Below are positions 35,996 to 49,770 of a stretch of DNA of 64,000 bases, piece after piece. The notes beneath the pieces were generated by a model. It ran no database searches, was not told the DNA's origin, and saw only the letters and a program-made list of their open reading frames with translations. The position numbers and the translations under genes were made by a program. The stretch covers positions 62,001-126,000 of the forward strand of contig NZ_PZJW01000002.1 of the NCBI RefSeq assembly GCF_003206615.1. The letters are read 5' to 3'. The DNA comes from Salinicola acroporae. Lineage in GTDB: Bacteria > Pseudomonadota > Gammaproteobacteria > Pseudomonadales > Halomonadaceae. How positions within the stretch are numbered: the first letter of the stretch is position 1; each line of letters opens with the position of its first letter.

Positions 35996-38599
35996 TTAGG
36001 CCAGCCGCTCGGCAACCCAGGCCGGCACGCTCTCCAGCGCCGCCGGCAGCCGTGCCGGGTCGCTGCCACCTGCTTGAGCCATATCGGGACGTCCGCCACC
36101 CTTGCCCCCGACCTGTGCGGCGACGTGATTGACGAGCTCGCCGGCCTTGACCTTGGCAACCAGATCGTCTGTCACGCCTGCGATCAGGCTGACCTTGCCC
36201 TCCTGGGCCGTTGCCAGCACCAGGATACCGGACCCCAGTTTCTGCTTGAGCTGATCGTGCAGCCCCCGCAGTTCCTTGCCCGACACCCCCTCGAGCTGGG
36301 TCGCCAGCACCCGGACGCCTTCGACCTGCTGCGCCTGCCCGAGCAGGTCGTTACCCGCCGCGCTGGCCAGCTTGGCCTTGAGGCGCTCGAGTTCCTTTTC
36401 CAACCCCCGCTGTCTTTCGAGTACGGCGTCCAGCCGTTCGACGACCTGCTCCGGCTTGACCTTCAGGCGTTCGCTGACGGTATTGAGCTCCCGCTCTTGG
36501 GCCTCGAACCACGCCATTGCCGCCTCGCCGGTCACCGCCTCGATACGCCTCACCCCCGCTGCGGTGCCGGACTCGGAAACGACATGGAACGGCCCGATGT
36601 CACCACTGCGGGCCACGTGCGTGCCACCGCAAAGCTCGATCGAAAAGTCGTCGGCACCGATCGTCAGTACCCGCACGCTATCGAGATACTTGGCCTCGAA
36701 CAGGGCACGAGCCCCCTTCGCCTTGGCCTCGTCGAGCGTCAGCAGCTCGGTTCGGGTCGGCGCGTTGGCCATGATCTGAGCATTGACGATATGCGCGACC
36801 TGCGCCAGTTGCGCCGGCGTGAGCGGCTCGAAATGGCTGAAATCGAAGCGCAGGCGCTCGGCGCTGACCAGCGACCCCTTCTGCTGCACATGGTCGCCGA
36901 GCGTCAATCGCAAGGCTTCATGAAGCAGGTGCGTTGCCGAGTGGTTGCGCATGGTCGCCAGCCGCAGCGCGGGATCCACCTGCGGTGAGAGCCTCTCGCC
37001 GACGGTCACCCGCCCATCGACCATCACGCCCTCATGCAGGTGATGCCCCGCCTGCTTGCGGGTATTGGTGACCTGGAAGCGGCCACCGTCGGTTCGGAGA
37101 TAGCCGGTATCGCCCACCTGGCCGCCGGACTCGGCATAGAAAGGCGTGCGATCCAGCACCACGATACCCTTCTGGCCCGCCTCGAGAGCCTCAAGCGCGT
37201 TGCCCGCTTCATCGACGATGGCCGTCACCTTCGACGAATCCTCCAGCCGATCGTAGCCGGTGAACTCGGTGCTGCCCTCGAGCTCGAGGGCGGCACCATC
37301 ATCGCCGCCGAACTGGCTGGCGGCACGGGCCCGCTGGCGCTGCGCTTCCAGCTCGCGCTCGAACCCCGCCTCATCCAGCGTCACGCCGCGCTCGCGGCAG
37401 ACGTCGGCGGTCAGATCGAACGGGAAGCCGTAGGTGTCGTAGAGCTTGAAGATCGTTTCGCCGGGAAGTACGTCGTCCTCGAGCGCCGAGAGCGCCTCCT
37501 CGAGCAAGCCCATGCCATGATCCAGCGTCCGCGCGAACTGTTGCTCTTCCTTCAGCAACACCCGCTCGATCTGATCGCGGGCCTGATGCAGCTCCGGGTA
37601 GGCTTCGCCCATCTCGGCGTCGAGCGCTGTCACCAGCTTGTGGAAGAACGGCTCGCTGGCGCCCAGCTTGTGCCCATGGCGTACCGCACGGCGGATGATG
37701 CGACGCAACACGTAGCCACGCCCTTCGTTGGACGGCAGGACACCGTCGACGATCAGGAAGGCACAGGAGCGAATATGGTCGGCGATGACCCGCAGCGACG
37801 GCGTCTTGATGTCGTCATGACCGGTCACTTGGGCCGCCGCCAGCAGCAGATTCCGGAACAGGTCGATCTCGTAGTTGGAGTGGACGCCCTGCATCACCGC
37901 CGCCATGCGCTCCAGCCCCATGCCGGTATCGATCGACGGCTTGGGCAGCGGGTTCATCTTGCCGGAAGCGTCGCGGTCGAACTGCATGAAGACGAGGTTC
38001 CACACCTCGATGTAGCGATCGCCGTCCTCTTCCGGGCTTCCCGGCGGGCCGCCCCAGACTTCGGGGCCGTGATCGTAGAAGATCTCCGAACACGGGCCAC
38101 AGGGGCCGGTATCGCCCATCTGCCAGAAGTTGTCTTCATCCAGGCGCGACACCCGCGCCGGATCGACGCCGATATCCTCGATCCAGATTCTGGCCGCTTC
38201 GTCGTCACTGATATGGACCGTGACCCAGAGCTTGTCCTTGGGCAGCGCCAGGACCTCGGTAATGAAGGTCCAGGCATAGCGAATGGCGTCGGCCTTGAAA
38301 TAGTCGCCGAAGCTGAAGTTGCCCATCATCTCGAAGAAGGTGTGGTGGCGAGCGGTATAGCCGACGTTGTCGAGATCGTTGTGCTTGCCACCGGCACGTA
38401 CGCAGCGCTGCGCCGAGGTGGCACGCACGTAGGGGCGCGGATCTCGTCCCAGGAACACATCCTTGAACGGCACCATGCCGGCATTGGTGAAGAGAAGCGT
38501 GGGATCGTTTTCCGGCACCAGAGAGGCGGAAGGTACGATCGTGTGCCCGCGCTCCTCGAAGAAGCTCAGGAAAGCCTGTCTGATATCTGCACTTTTCAT
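35996..38599 (-). CDS. alaS: Alanyl-tRNA synthetase
   Basis: An 867-residue class II synthetase. The catalytic core starts [19 protein letters not shown] with [15 protein letters not shown]; the editing domain has the zinc motif [12 protein letters not shown] and [11 protein letters not shown]; the C-Ala domain ends the protein. The ATG at 38599 is the family start; the open frame extends to 38704 without homology. A candidate promoter lies about 115 bp upstream. It precedes lysC and csrA on the same strand. Confidence 0.98.
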   Translation of the reverse strand: MKSADIRQAFLSFFEERGHTIVPSASLVPENDPTLLFTNAGMVPFKDVFLGRDPRPYVRATSAQRCVRAGGKHNDLDNVGYTARHHTFFEMMGNFSFGDYFKADAIRYAWTFITEVLALPKDKLWVTVHISDDEAARIWIEDIGVDPARVSRLDEDNFWQMGDTGPCGPCSEIFYDHGPEVWGGPPGSPEEDGDRYIEVWNLVFMQFDRDASGKMNPLPKPSIDTGMGLERMAAVMQGVHSNYEIDLFRNLLLAAAQVTGHDDIKTPSLRVIADHIRSCAFLIVDGVLPSNEGRGYVLRRIIRRAVRHGHKLGASEPFFHKLVTALDAEMGEAYPELHQARDQIERVLLKEEQQFARTLDHGMGLLEEALSALEDDVLPGETIFKLYDTYGFPFDLTADVCRERGVTLDEAGFERELEAQRQRARAASQFGGDDGAALELEGSTEFTGYDRLEDSSKVTAIVDEAGNALEALEAGQKGIVVLDRTPFYAESGGQVGDTGYLRTDGGRFQVTNTRKQAGHHLHEGVMVDGRVTVGERLSPQVDPALRLATMRNHSATHLLHEALRLTLGDHVQQKGSLVSAERLRFDFSHFEPLTPAQLAQVAHIVNAQIMANAPTRTELLTLDEAKAKGARALFEAKYLDSVRVLTIGADDFSIELCGGTHVARSGDIGPFHVVSESGTAAGVRRIEAVTGEAAMAWFEAQERELNTVSERLKVKPEQVVERLDAVLERQRGLEKELERLKAKLASAAGNDLLGQAQQVEGVRVLATQLEGVSGKELRGLHDQLKQKLGSGILVLATAQEGKVSLIAGVTDDLVAKVKAGELVNHVAAQVGGKGGGRPDMAQAGGSDPARLPAALESVPAWVAERLA

Positions 38600-38979
38600 A
38601 AACAATCCGTGGCGATAGGCGTGCCCACGGCGGCTAGCAGACCACGTGGCGACGCAGAATCCGGCAATGGAGCGGCGCCGTGAACGCCTCTCCTGCCATC
38701 GCAAAGCGCATTAGTATAACGTGGTCGGCCGATAGTCTGTCGAGTGCGACACCATTGTCGCCTGTCCGATACCCTCGCCATGCTTGGCGAGCCATTGGCG
38801 AGTGAGCGAGGGATCCTGCGAATATCGCGGGCGCCCGGACACCGCTTAGGGGCATCCCGTCAACGAGGCTTCGGAACGTCGAACCGTCGCCGGGTCACGG
38901 CGAAGGAGCAGGAGGTAGGGAGACATATAGAAGGAACCCCGCCCGGGGCCTGGGCCGGCAAGGGGTCTACGCTGGGGTG
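38600..38979. other. 380-bp gap between alaS and recX
   Basis: I see no gene or RNA here. The part near alaS holds a candidate alaS promoter; the rest is GC-rich, with a run of short G- and C-blocks around 38935-38970 that could end recX transcription but has no clear stem plus T run. Confidence 0.5.
38713..38743 (-). promoter_or_regulatory. Candidate alaS promoter
   Basis: On the minus strand TCGACA (38738-38743) and TATACT (38713-38718) each match the sigma-70 consensus at five of six positions, but with a long 19-bp spacer. They lie 114 bp upstream of the alaS start. Confidence 0.35.
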
Positions 38980-39489
38980 TCAGGGGGTGCCGCTCGGCCA
39001 GGCATGTCTCATGGCATGGTGAACCTGTTCGAACTCGAAACCTCGTCCCGCCAGGAAGCGCTCTCTCCTGGCGCGATCTCTGGGCGTCGAGCCCGGTGAG
39101 TCGAAACGCTTGGCGAGGGCCTGACTCGCTAGCTCGTTCCAGTCCGGGGCCTCGCTCTCGAAAGCCAATGACATCAGCGACTCATCGATTCCCCGCTGTG
39201 CCATATCGACTCGAATCTTGACGGGCCCCTGTCCGCGCGCGATGCGTGAGCGGACGAAAACCTCGGCGAATCTGGCATCGGACTGAAGTCCCTCCCTCGC
39301 CAGATCGTCCAGTGCCTGTCGGATATCCGCGCTGTCCAGGCCCTTTGCGCTCATCCGCGTCTCCAGCTCGGCACGAGCGTACTCGCGCCGAGCCAGGAAT
39401 CGAATGGCAATGTCTCTGGGAGACACCTCCCGAGAGACCTCATCACGAGAGGTCTCCTCGCGGCAGAAGGCGCCGTTGCGTTCAGCCAT
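38980..39489 (-). CDS. recX: RecA regulatory protein RecX
   Basis: A 169-residue, mostly helical protein of the RecX family (AIRFLARREYARAELETRM, LDDLAREGLQSDARFAEVFVRSR, RGQGPVKIRVDMAQRGI). It binds RecA filaments and limits recombinase activity. It starts 28 bp downstream of recA on the same strand, so both are likely on one LexA-controlled transcript, as in E. coli. Confidence 0.94.
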   Translation of the reverse strand: MAERNGAFCREETSRDEVSREVSPRDIAIRFLARREYARAELETRMSAKGLDSADIRQALDDLAREGLQSDARFAEVFVRSRIARGQGPVKIRVDMAQRGIDESLMSLAFESEAPDWNELASQALAKRFDSPGSTPRDRARRERFLAGRGFEFEQVHHAMRHAWPSGTP

Positions 39490-39517
39490 CCATCACCCCG
39501 TCTCCAGCGACAGTGGC

Positions 39518-40582
<1,065 letters not shown>

Positions 40583-40647
40583 GAACGTCTCCTGTGGATG
40601 CACGAAGTGAGGCGAGGCAGCGCCGGTCACGGCGCTCGGCTCACGTA

Positions 40648-40663
40648 CTGTATGGTTAGACAG
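40648..40663 (-). promoter_or_regulatory. LexA (SOS) box of recA
   Basis: CTGT-N8-ACAG (CTGTATGGTTAGACAG on the plus strand), the gammaproteobacterial LexA consensus, lies 66-81 bp upstream of the recA start. It indicates LexA control of recA-recX. Confidence 0.9.
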
Positions 40664-40710
40664 TAGTATGGCGAAAAAAAGCGCTCTCGCCTATCCCCCG
40701 CCGAAGATTT

Positions 40711-41292
40711 TCAATCCCGCCGTCGCGAAGCGTCGGGCGCCGACGCCCCACTCGTCGCCGCGGGGCCGCCGGGCCGACTTTTCGTCACCGATTCGATCAG
40801 TCCCGACAGCGCCACGGCAACTGCCAACTCCCGGACCTGCCGACGGTCGCCCGGCAGGTGGTGACGCTCCACTCGTTGGTGATGCTGGTTGCCCCAGGCG
40901 AACCACACCGTGCCCACAGGCTTGTCCGGGCTGCCCCCTGCCGGGCCGGCGACACCGCTGACCGAGACACCGAGATCGGCCCCGCTGTCACGGCAGGCGC
41001 CGATGACCATCTCCCTGACGGTCTGCTCGCTGACTGCGCCATGGGCCTCCAAGGTGGCCTGCGACACCCCCAACAAGCGCCGCTTGGCAGCATTGGCATA
41101 GGTCACGTAACCAGTCTCGAAGTAGGCGGAGCTGCCGGCGATCGCCGTGATGGCGCTGGCCACGCCACCGCCGGTACAGGATTCCGCGGTGGTCAGCCGG
41201 ACGCCCTGGGCCAGACAGGCCTCCCCCAGGCGCAGGGAGAGCGCCTCGCGATCCGGTTCGGCATCCTGGCGCGATATCGACACGTTCGTCAT
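40711..41292 (-). CDS. pncC: Nicotinamide-nucleotide amidohydrolase PncC (CinA C-terminal domain)
   Basis: A 193-residue stand-alone CinA-C domain: LTTAESCTGGGVASAITAI, YFETGYVTYANAAKRRLLGV and VSVSGVAGPAGGSPDKPVGT. It deamidates nicotinamide mononucleotide to nicotinate mononucleotide in NAD salvage. GAGGAAG precedes the ATG at 41292. The C-terminal 20-25 residues are a low-complexity extension. It lies upstream of recA in the usual mutS-pncC-recA order. Confidence 0.93.
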   Translation of the reverse strand: MTNVSISRQDAEPDREALSLRLGEACLAQGVRLTTAESCTGGGVASAITAIAGSSAYFETGYVTYANAAKRRLLGVSQATLEAHGAVSEQTVREMVIGACRDSGADLGVSVSGVAGPAGGSPDKPVGTVWFAWGNQHHQRVERHHLPGDRRQVRELAVAVALSGLIESVTKSRPGGPAATSGASAPDASRRRD

Positions 41293-41494
41293 GGCAACTT
41301 CCTCTCTCAGGGCTCGTCCCACTCGCTGCCTTTCCCCTGCATAGCAGCGACTGAGCACCAACGGAAAACCGACCGCCATTCAGTATGCGGAGAATCGTGG
41401 TTCGTGCAATGGTTGCAGGAGTGCTGCGAGGATGTCTGGGTATCGCGAAGGGTTGAGCACGCCCTGACGGGGCTAGGAGACGGCGGGAGACAGT

Positions 41495-41680
41495 TCAGTC
41501 CGGCTCGCGGGGATCCCGATCCGGGGGGATCATCGCCGGATGACGCGCCGCCAGTTCGGCGACGGCGATCTCCAGCAGCACGACGGCCAGTTCGCTGAGG
41601 TTGACGTTACGCTTGTTGGCTTCGATAGCCAACAGGCGATACGTGGAATCGCTGAGGTGGTTTAGCACCAACCGGGCCAT
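41495..41680 (-). CDS. Small ribbon-helix-helix-like protein
   Basis: A 61-residue protein with AGGA 8 bases before the ATG at 41680. The opening strand MARLVLNHLSDSTYRLL followed by two short helices (AIEANKRNVNLSELAVVLLE) resembles ribbon-helix-helix DNA-binding proteins such as Arc or FitA-type antitoxins. No toxin-like gene is adjacent, so it is an orphan if this reading is right. It is divergent from mutS and could regulate it or itself. I do not recognise a named family. Confidence 0.6.
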   Translation of the reverse strand: MARLVLNHLSDSTYRLLAIEANKRNVNLSELAVVLLEIAVAELAARHPAMIPPDRDPREPD

Positions 41681-41896
41681 ATGTGAGTCCTCGAGTGCCG
41701 ATTTCACACACTGTAACGAGTTATCGGCGGGTACTCAGGCTGAAATCACTACACCTGATGCATGATCCCCTCTAAGGCGCCCGCCGCCTCGCGGTGCCGG
41801 ACCCAGCCGCCGCGTGGTAACCTTGCCCCTTACGGTACGACCCGGCATTCCCATGCCCCTCTGTGTCCCAAGAATCGACGGAGTTTCCGAGACACC

Positions 41897-44476
41897 ATGC
41901 AGGAAGCGGCCTCCAGCAAGAATACCCAGCATACGCCAATGATGGCGCAGTACCTCAAGATCAAGCGCGAGCACCCGGATGTACTGCTCTTCTACCGGAT
42001 GGGCGATTTCTACGAGCTTTTCTACGACGACGCCAAGCGGGCCTCGCAACTGCTCGACATCACGCTGACGGCCCGTGGCCAGTCGGCCGGTAAACCGATC
42101 CCCATGGCGGGCATTCCCTACCACAGCGTCGAGTCCTACCTGGCGCGCCTGGTCAAGTCCGGTCAGTCGGTGGCCATCTGCGAGCAGATCGGTGATCCGA
42201 GCACGACCAAGGGGCCGGTGGAACGCCGCGTCGTGCGCATCGTCACACCGGGGACGCTGCTCGACGAAGCGCTGCTCGATGCCAGCCGCGACAATCTGCT
42301 GGTCGCCCTCCATCGCACCGGCGAACGCTGGGGCATCGCCTGGCTGGAACTGTCCAGCGGCCGCTTCAGCGTGCTCGAGATCGATGGCGAGGCCGACATG
42401 CTGGCCGAGATTCATCGCCTGCAGCCCGCGGAATTGCTGATCGCCGAAAGTCTCGATCTCTCGCCGTCGCTGACAGAGCGGCGCGGCCTGAAACGTCAGA
42501 ACGACTGGCATTTCGACCTGGAGACGGCCAATCGCCTGCTGTGCGACCAATTCGAGGTCGCGGATCTCAGGGGTTTCGGCTGCACCCACCTCGAAACCGC
42601 ACTAGTCGCCGCCGGCGTGCTGGTCGACTACGCCAGGGACACCCAGCGCTCCCGGTTGCCCCATGTCACCGCGCTGAGCGTCGAGAGCCGTGACGAATCG
42701 GTGGTGATCGATGCCGCCAGCCGGCGTAATCTCGAGATCGATATCAACCTCGGCGGCAGCGGCGACAATACCCTGGCCAGCGTGCTCGACACGGCCGTCA
42801 CGCCGATGGGGTCGCGCCTGCTCAAGCGCTGGCTCAACCGGCCACTACGTGACCGGCATCAGATCGGTGCCCGCCAGGCAGCGGTACAGCTGCTGCTCGA
42901 CGCCGACCAGTACCTGCTGATCCGCGAGCCACTCAAAGAGGTTGGCGATGTCGAGCGGATACTGGCCCGGGTGGCACTGCGCAGCGCCCGGCCCCGGGAT
43001 CTGGCCCGCCTGCGCGACGCACTCAACGTGCTGCCGACACTGCAGGCCGATCTCGAGCGGATCGAGGGCGAGAGCGCACTGGACGACCTCGCCCGCCATA
43101 TCCACCCCTATCCCGAACTGGCCAACACCCTGACCCAGGCGCTGATCGACAACCCGCCGGTGGTGATCCGGGATGGCGGAGTCATCCGTGAAGGCTTCGA
43201 TGCCGAGCTCGACGAGTATCGCGGCTTGGCCGAGCATGCCGGCGACTACCTGGTCCAGCTCGAGCTTCGCGAGCGCGAACGCACCGGCCTGTCGGGCCTC
43301 AAGGTCGGCTACAACCGGGTTCACGGCTACTACATCGAGATCCCGCGCGCCCAGGCTCGCGAGGTGCCGGCGGACTACATCCGTCGCCAGACGCTGAAGA
43401 ACGCCGAGCGCTTCATCATTCCCGAGCTCAAGGAGTTCGAGGACAAGGCGCTGTCGGCCAAGTCGCGCGCGTTGGCGCGGGAGAAGCTGCTCTACGAAAG
43501 CCTGATCGATACGCTCAATGCCGAACTCGACGCGCTGCAGGCCACCGGTCGCTCGCTGGGCGCGCTCGACGTGCTTTGCGCCTTCGCCGAGCGCGCCCAG
43601 AACCTGGAGTTCGTGCGTCCGCAGCTCTCGGAAACGCCGGGTTTCCATATCATCGGCGGCCGCCATCCCGTGGTCGAACACGTCAGCCAGCACCCGTTCG
43701 TGCCCAACGACCTGATCCTCGATGACGATCGCCGCATGCTGGTCATCACCGGCCCCAACATGGGCGGCAAGTCGACCTACATGCGTCAGGCGGCATTGAT
43801 CGCCCTGCTCGCCCATACCGGCAGTTTCGTTCCGGCCGAGAGCGCCGAGATCGGCCCGGTGGACCGGATCTTCACCCGGATCGGCTCCAGCGACGATCTG
43901 GCCGGCGGGCGCTCCACCTTCATGGTGGAAATGACCGAGACGGCCAGCATTCTCCACAACGCCACCGCCGAGAGCCTGGTGCTGATGGACGAGATCGGCC
44001 GCGGTACCAGCACCTTCGATGGTCTCTCGCTGGCCTGGGCCAGCGCCGAGCATCTCGCCAGCCAGCGCGCCTTTACCCTGTTCGCCACGCATTACTTCGA
44101 GATGACCGCGCTGGCCGAACAGTTGGAGACCGTCGCCAATGTGCATCTCACCGCCGCGGAGCATCGCGACGGGATCGTCTTCATGCACCGCGTCGAGGAG
44201 GGGCCGGCCAGTCAGAGCTACGGCCTGCAGGTCGCCCAGCTCGCCGGCGTGCCGCAAAGTGTGATCGCCCGCGCTCGCGACAAGCTGGCCAGTCTCGAGC
44301 AGCCTGCCGCGATGCCGGACATGCACGCCCAGCCCACGGGTCCACAGCAGGCCGACCTGTTCGCCGCGACACCGCATCCGGTACTCGAGGCACTGGAGTC
44401 GCTCGACGTCGACTCGCTGACACCGCGGGCGGCGTTGGCGCTACTTTACGAACTCAAGGAGATAGAGGCCAATTAG
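41897..44476 (+). CDS. mutS: DNA mismatch repair protein MutS
   Basis: An 859-residue mismatch sensor. Domain I carries the mismatch-contact motif [15 protein letters not shown]; the connector, lever and clamp domains follow; the ATPase has Walker [15 protein letters not shown], Walker [18 protein letters not shown] and ATHYFE. A C-terminal tail probably mediates tetramerisation. I use the ATG at 41897, the family start; the open frame extends upstream to 41762. Length matches E. coli MutS (853). Confidence 0.98.
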   Translation: MQEAASSKNTQHTPMMAQYLKIKREHPDVLLFYRMGDFYELFYDDAKRASQLLDITLTARGQSAGKPIPMAGIPYHSVESYLARLVKSGQSVAICEQIGDPSTTKGPVERRVVRIVTPGTLLDEALLDASRDNLLVALHRTGERWGIAWLELSSGRFSVLEIDGEADMLAEIHRLQPAELLIAESLDLSPSLTERRGLKRQNDWHFDLETANRLLCDQFEVADLRGFGCTHLETALVAAGVLVDYARDTQRSRLPHVTALSVESRDESVVIDAASRRNLEIDINLGGSGDNTLASVLDTAVTPMGSRLLKRWLNRPLRDRHQIGARQAAVQLLLDADQYLLIREPLKEVGDVERILARVALRSARPRDLARLRDALNVLPTLQADLERIEGESALDDLARHIHPYPELANTLTQALIDNPPVVIRDGGVIREGFDAELDEYRGLAEHAGDYLVQLELRERERTGLSGLKVGYNRVHGYYIEIPRAQAREVPADYIRRQTLKNAERFIIPELKEFEDKALSAKSRALAREKLLYESLIDTLNAELDALQATGRSLGALDVLCAFAERAQNLEFVRPQLSETPGFHIIGGRHPVVEHVSQHPFVPNDLILDDDRRMLVITGPNMGGKSTYMRQAALIALLAHTGSFVPAESAEIGPVDRIFTRIGSSDDLAGGRSTFMVEMTETASILHNATAESLVLMDEIGRGTSTFDGLSLAWASAEHLASQRAFTLFATHYFEMTALAEQLETVANVHLTAAEHRDGIVFMHRVEEGPASQSYGLQVAQLAGVPQSVIARARDKLASLEQPAAMPDMHAQPTGPQQADLFAATPHPVLEALESLDVDSLTPRAALALLYELKEIEAN

Positions 44477-44491
44477 CAACCCCCGAACGCA

Positions 44492-44944
44492 CTACTGCCG
44501 TTCGACGAGACAAGCGAAGCAGCCAGGAGCTGAATAATGAACGTGCAGAGAGTCGGTGCGTTCGTCCTCGAGAAGCGCGTCGATCTCGGTCGAGACGTCA
44601 CTGCCATGGCAGAGTGTGGCGGCGGAGAGGAAACCCTTTGCATCGTAGGCTCTCAGCGAGAGTGATCGCTTGGCAAGCGAGGGCGGCACGCCACCGCCTC
44701 GGTAGACGCGACGGGTAGCGCCCTCCCCAACGAAGACCGGCCCGGTAGCCCGATAGGGTGAATCGACAGGGTGGTGCATGAAATGCAGTAGCCAGACCGA
44801 GCTTCACGGCTTGGCGTCGTTGAGTGTTACGCGACACGGCAGATTCGCATCTGGCGTCACGACGAGGCGCGTCGCGAGACCGCGGCTGGCGAGATGGGAA
44901 AAATCGATCGATTGTGCATCGAGACCGATGAAAAGAAATGACAC
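44492..44944 (-). pseudogene. DUF1203 gene with one in-frame TGA
   Basis: Read through, this is a 150-residue DUF1203 protein: FLFIGLDAQSIDFSHL, then FMHHPVDSPYRATGPVFVGE, RAYDAKGF and a C-terminal HVHYSAPGCFACLVERQ. Codon 47 (44804-44806) is TGA, between NDAKP and SSVWLLHF; related proteins usually have Gly here, so a single GGA-to-TGA change explains it. Both sides are in the same frame with no other damage. The start is a GTG at 44944 with a strong AGGAGG. The family has no known function. It converges with mutS. It could be a recent pseudogene, a sequencing error, or read through. Confidence 0.75.
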
Positions 44945-45207
44945 AGGCAGTCCTCCTTCAAGGCAAGCCGTCAGGAGTCTGCACTCTTCGTTGGCGCTGT
45001 GCCGGCCGTTTTCGGCGCTGAAGCTATAACACCATTCCTCGATGTTCCCAAGCCCGGCTTGCCGGGATTGGCGCCCGCCGCCTAGAATATGGCGCCATTC
45101 GAGTAGCATCGGCGGCACCGTCATGCACGGTGATTTCTATCAAGCGTTTCCAATATCCGCCAAGACCGTGACAAGAAGGGCCAGCCCCACAACAGGAGAG
45201 ATCACCC

Positions 45208-45531
45208 ATGACGTTCGTCGTCACCGAGAACTGCATCAAGTGCAAATACACCGACTGCGTCGAAGTCTGCCCGGTGGACTGCTTCTACGAAGGGCCCAAC
45301 TTCCTAGTCATTCACCCTGACGAGTGCATCGATTGCGCCCTGTGTGAGCCGGAGTGTCCCGCCGAGGCGATCTTCTCGGAGGACGAGCTGCCCGAGGGCC
45401 AGCGCCAGTTCATCGAGCTCAACGCCGAGCTCGCCGAAGTGTGGCCCAACATCGCCGAGCAGAAGGAGCCGCCGGAAGACGCCAAGGAGTGGGACGGCAA
45501 GCCCAACAAGATCGAGCTGCTCGAACGCTGA
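45208..45531 (+). CDS. fdxA: 7Fe ferredoxin FdxA
   Basis: A 107-residue ferredoxin binding one [3Fe-4S] and one [4Fe-4S] cluster. Cysteines are in [20 protein letters not shown] and [18 protein letters not shown]. The C-terminal extension ([13 protein letters not shown]) is typical of FdxA in proteobacteria. AGGAG precedes the ATG. It is near mutS, as in pseudomonads, and convergent with eno. Confidence 0.97.
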   Translation: MTFVVTENCIKCKYTDCVEVCPVDCFYEGPNFLVIHPDECIDCALCEPECPAEAIFSEDELPEGQRQFIELNAELAEVWPNIAEQKEPPEDAKEWDGKPNKIELLER

Positions 45532-45567
45532 TTTGCTATTACGCAAATCGGACACTCGTTGCCGAAG

Positions 45568-45606
45568 AACGCAAGAAGGCCGCTCGTTGAGCGGCCTTCT
45601 TGCGTT
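45568..45606. terminator. Bidirectional terminator between fdxA and eno
   Basis: A perfect 18-bp stem (45568-45585 with 45589-45606) with a 3-nt loop begins with AA and ends with TT in the stem, followed by TC on the plus strand. It serves the convergent fdxA and eno genes. Confidence 0.9.
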
Positions 45607-45625
45607 TCAATCGATCAGGCAGACA

Positions 45626-47026
<1,401 letters not shown>

Positions 47027-47084
47027 TTAGCAGTTCCGGAGCTTAGCCAGCGCAGGCATCCCAGGTCCAGCCTCGCCAACGACA

Positions 47085-47112
47085 GCGGGGGATGAATCGC
47101 TTCATCCCCCGC
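47085..47112 (-). terminator. Hairpin after pyrG
   Basis: A perfect 12-bp stem (47085-47096 with 47101-47112) with a 4-nt loop lies 12 bases past the pyrG stop. The T run is poor, so it may attenuate rather than fully stop transcription into eno. Confidence 0.6.
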
Positions 47113-47124
47113 CGGGTCACTCGG

Positions 47125-48858
<1,734 letters not shown>

Positions 48859-48924
48859 TCAGATTACCAGACTCGTGCGAAAGGCTCAATTTTGGATCGC
48901 GCCCTCGTCACGCCCAGGGCCGCA

Positions 48925-49647
48925 TCAGCCGGCGACGGCGCGCTGCAGCGACTCCAGGCGCCGGTCCCGAATGCCGAGCGCGTGAAGATCGCCAACCGTG
49001 TTGTCGAGGTACTCGCGGCAGGATCCCAGCACGCCTCGGCCGGTACGCAGCAGGTGTACTACCGTCTCGTCGGGCTGGCGACCGATATAGCGCTCGTGGT
49101 GCGGGTTGATCACGAAGGCGACACCCCATATCGGACCGACATCCGTCTTCAGCTTGATCCAGCGAGGCCGATAGGCACCGGTCAGCATCTCGCGCCGCTA
49201 TACCAGCGTCAGTTCGCGCTCGAGGTGATCGCCGGGGACGCGCAGCGCCACGCCATGGCAGGAACCGCCCGGCGCCAGCGCCAGCATCAATCCGGGGGTC
49301 TCGGGAGTGCCCCGGCCGTGATCGAGCTTGAGGCAGAAGTCGCGATGGTAGCCGTAGAGCCGGCAAGTGTGACGCTCGGCGACCTCGACACACGGATTCC
49401 AGATCAGCGAGCCATAGGCGAAGAGATACACCCCGTCCCGCAACTGGACGCCAGGGGGCGCGGTGGCCAGAACGTGCTGGATCGAGCTGCGCAGCTCCTG
49501 GTGGCTCTTCAACGCCACCTCCGGGTAGACATGCTCGAAGTGACGGCGAATCAGGTCCTGCTCCAGCACCTCGCGCGTCATCGCGATCGACTGCGTCGCG
49601 GGAGCCTGTTCGTCGGCATGGGTATCGCGGGACTGCGACTCGCTCAT
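48925..49647 (-). pseudogene. chaC: chaC (glutathione-specific gamma-glutamylcyclotransferase) with one in-frame TAG
   Basis: Read through, this is a 240-residue ChaC-like protein: VYLFAYGSLIWNPCVEV, RLYGYHRDFCL, then RREMLTGAYRPRW, GVAFVINPHHERYIG and CREYLDNTVGDLHALGI. Codon 150 (49198-49200) is TAG between ELTLV and RREM; E. coli ChaC and relatives have Trp (LWKREM) at this point, so TGG-to-TAG explains it. Everything else is intact and in one frame. The start is the ATG at 49647; a TTG at 49677 is also in frame. ChaC cleaves glutathione to 5-oxoproline and Cys-Gly. It follows the NCS2 permease on the same strand. Confidence 0.82.
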
Positions 49648-49770
49648 TGGGGACTCTATCTCGGACGCGATCGACAAGGGTTCGGGGTGGTTCGGGTCGC
49701 GCTACGGCTCGGATCCGCGCGCCACCCAAGACTAACGTTCAATGGGCCCGAAACGAAGCCCGGATCGGCA

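Noticed and set aside
44804-44806. TGA as selenocysteine in the DUF1203 gene
   Set aside because: DUF1203 proteins normally have Gly here, there is no redox motif at the site, and I saw no convincing SECIS-like hairpin just downstream.
44492-45124. Two separate small genes (44492-44779 and 44804-45124) or a frameshift
   Set aside because: Both pieces lie in one frame separated by eight sense codons and one TGA, and together make a single DUF1203 protein.
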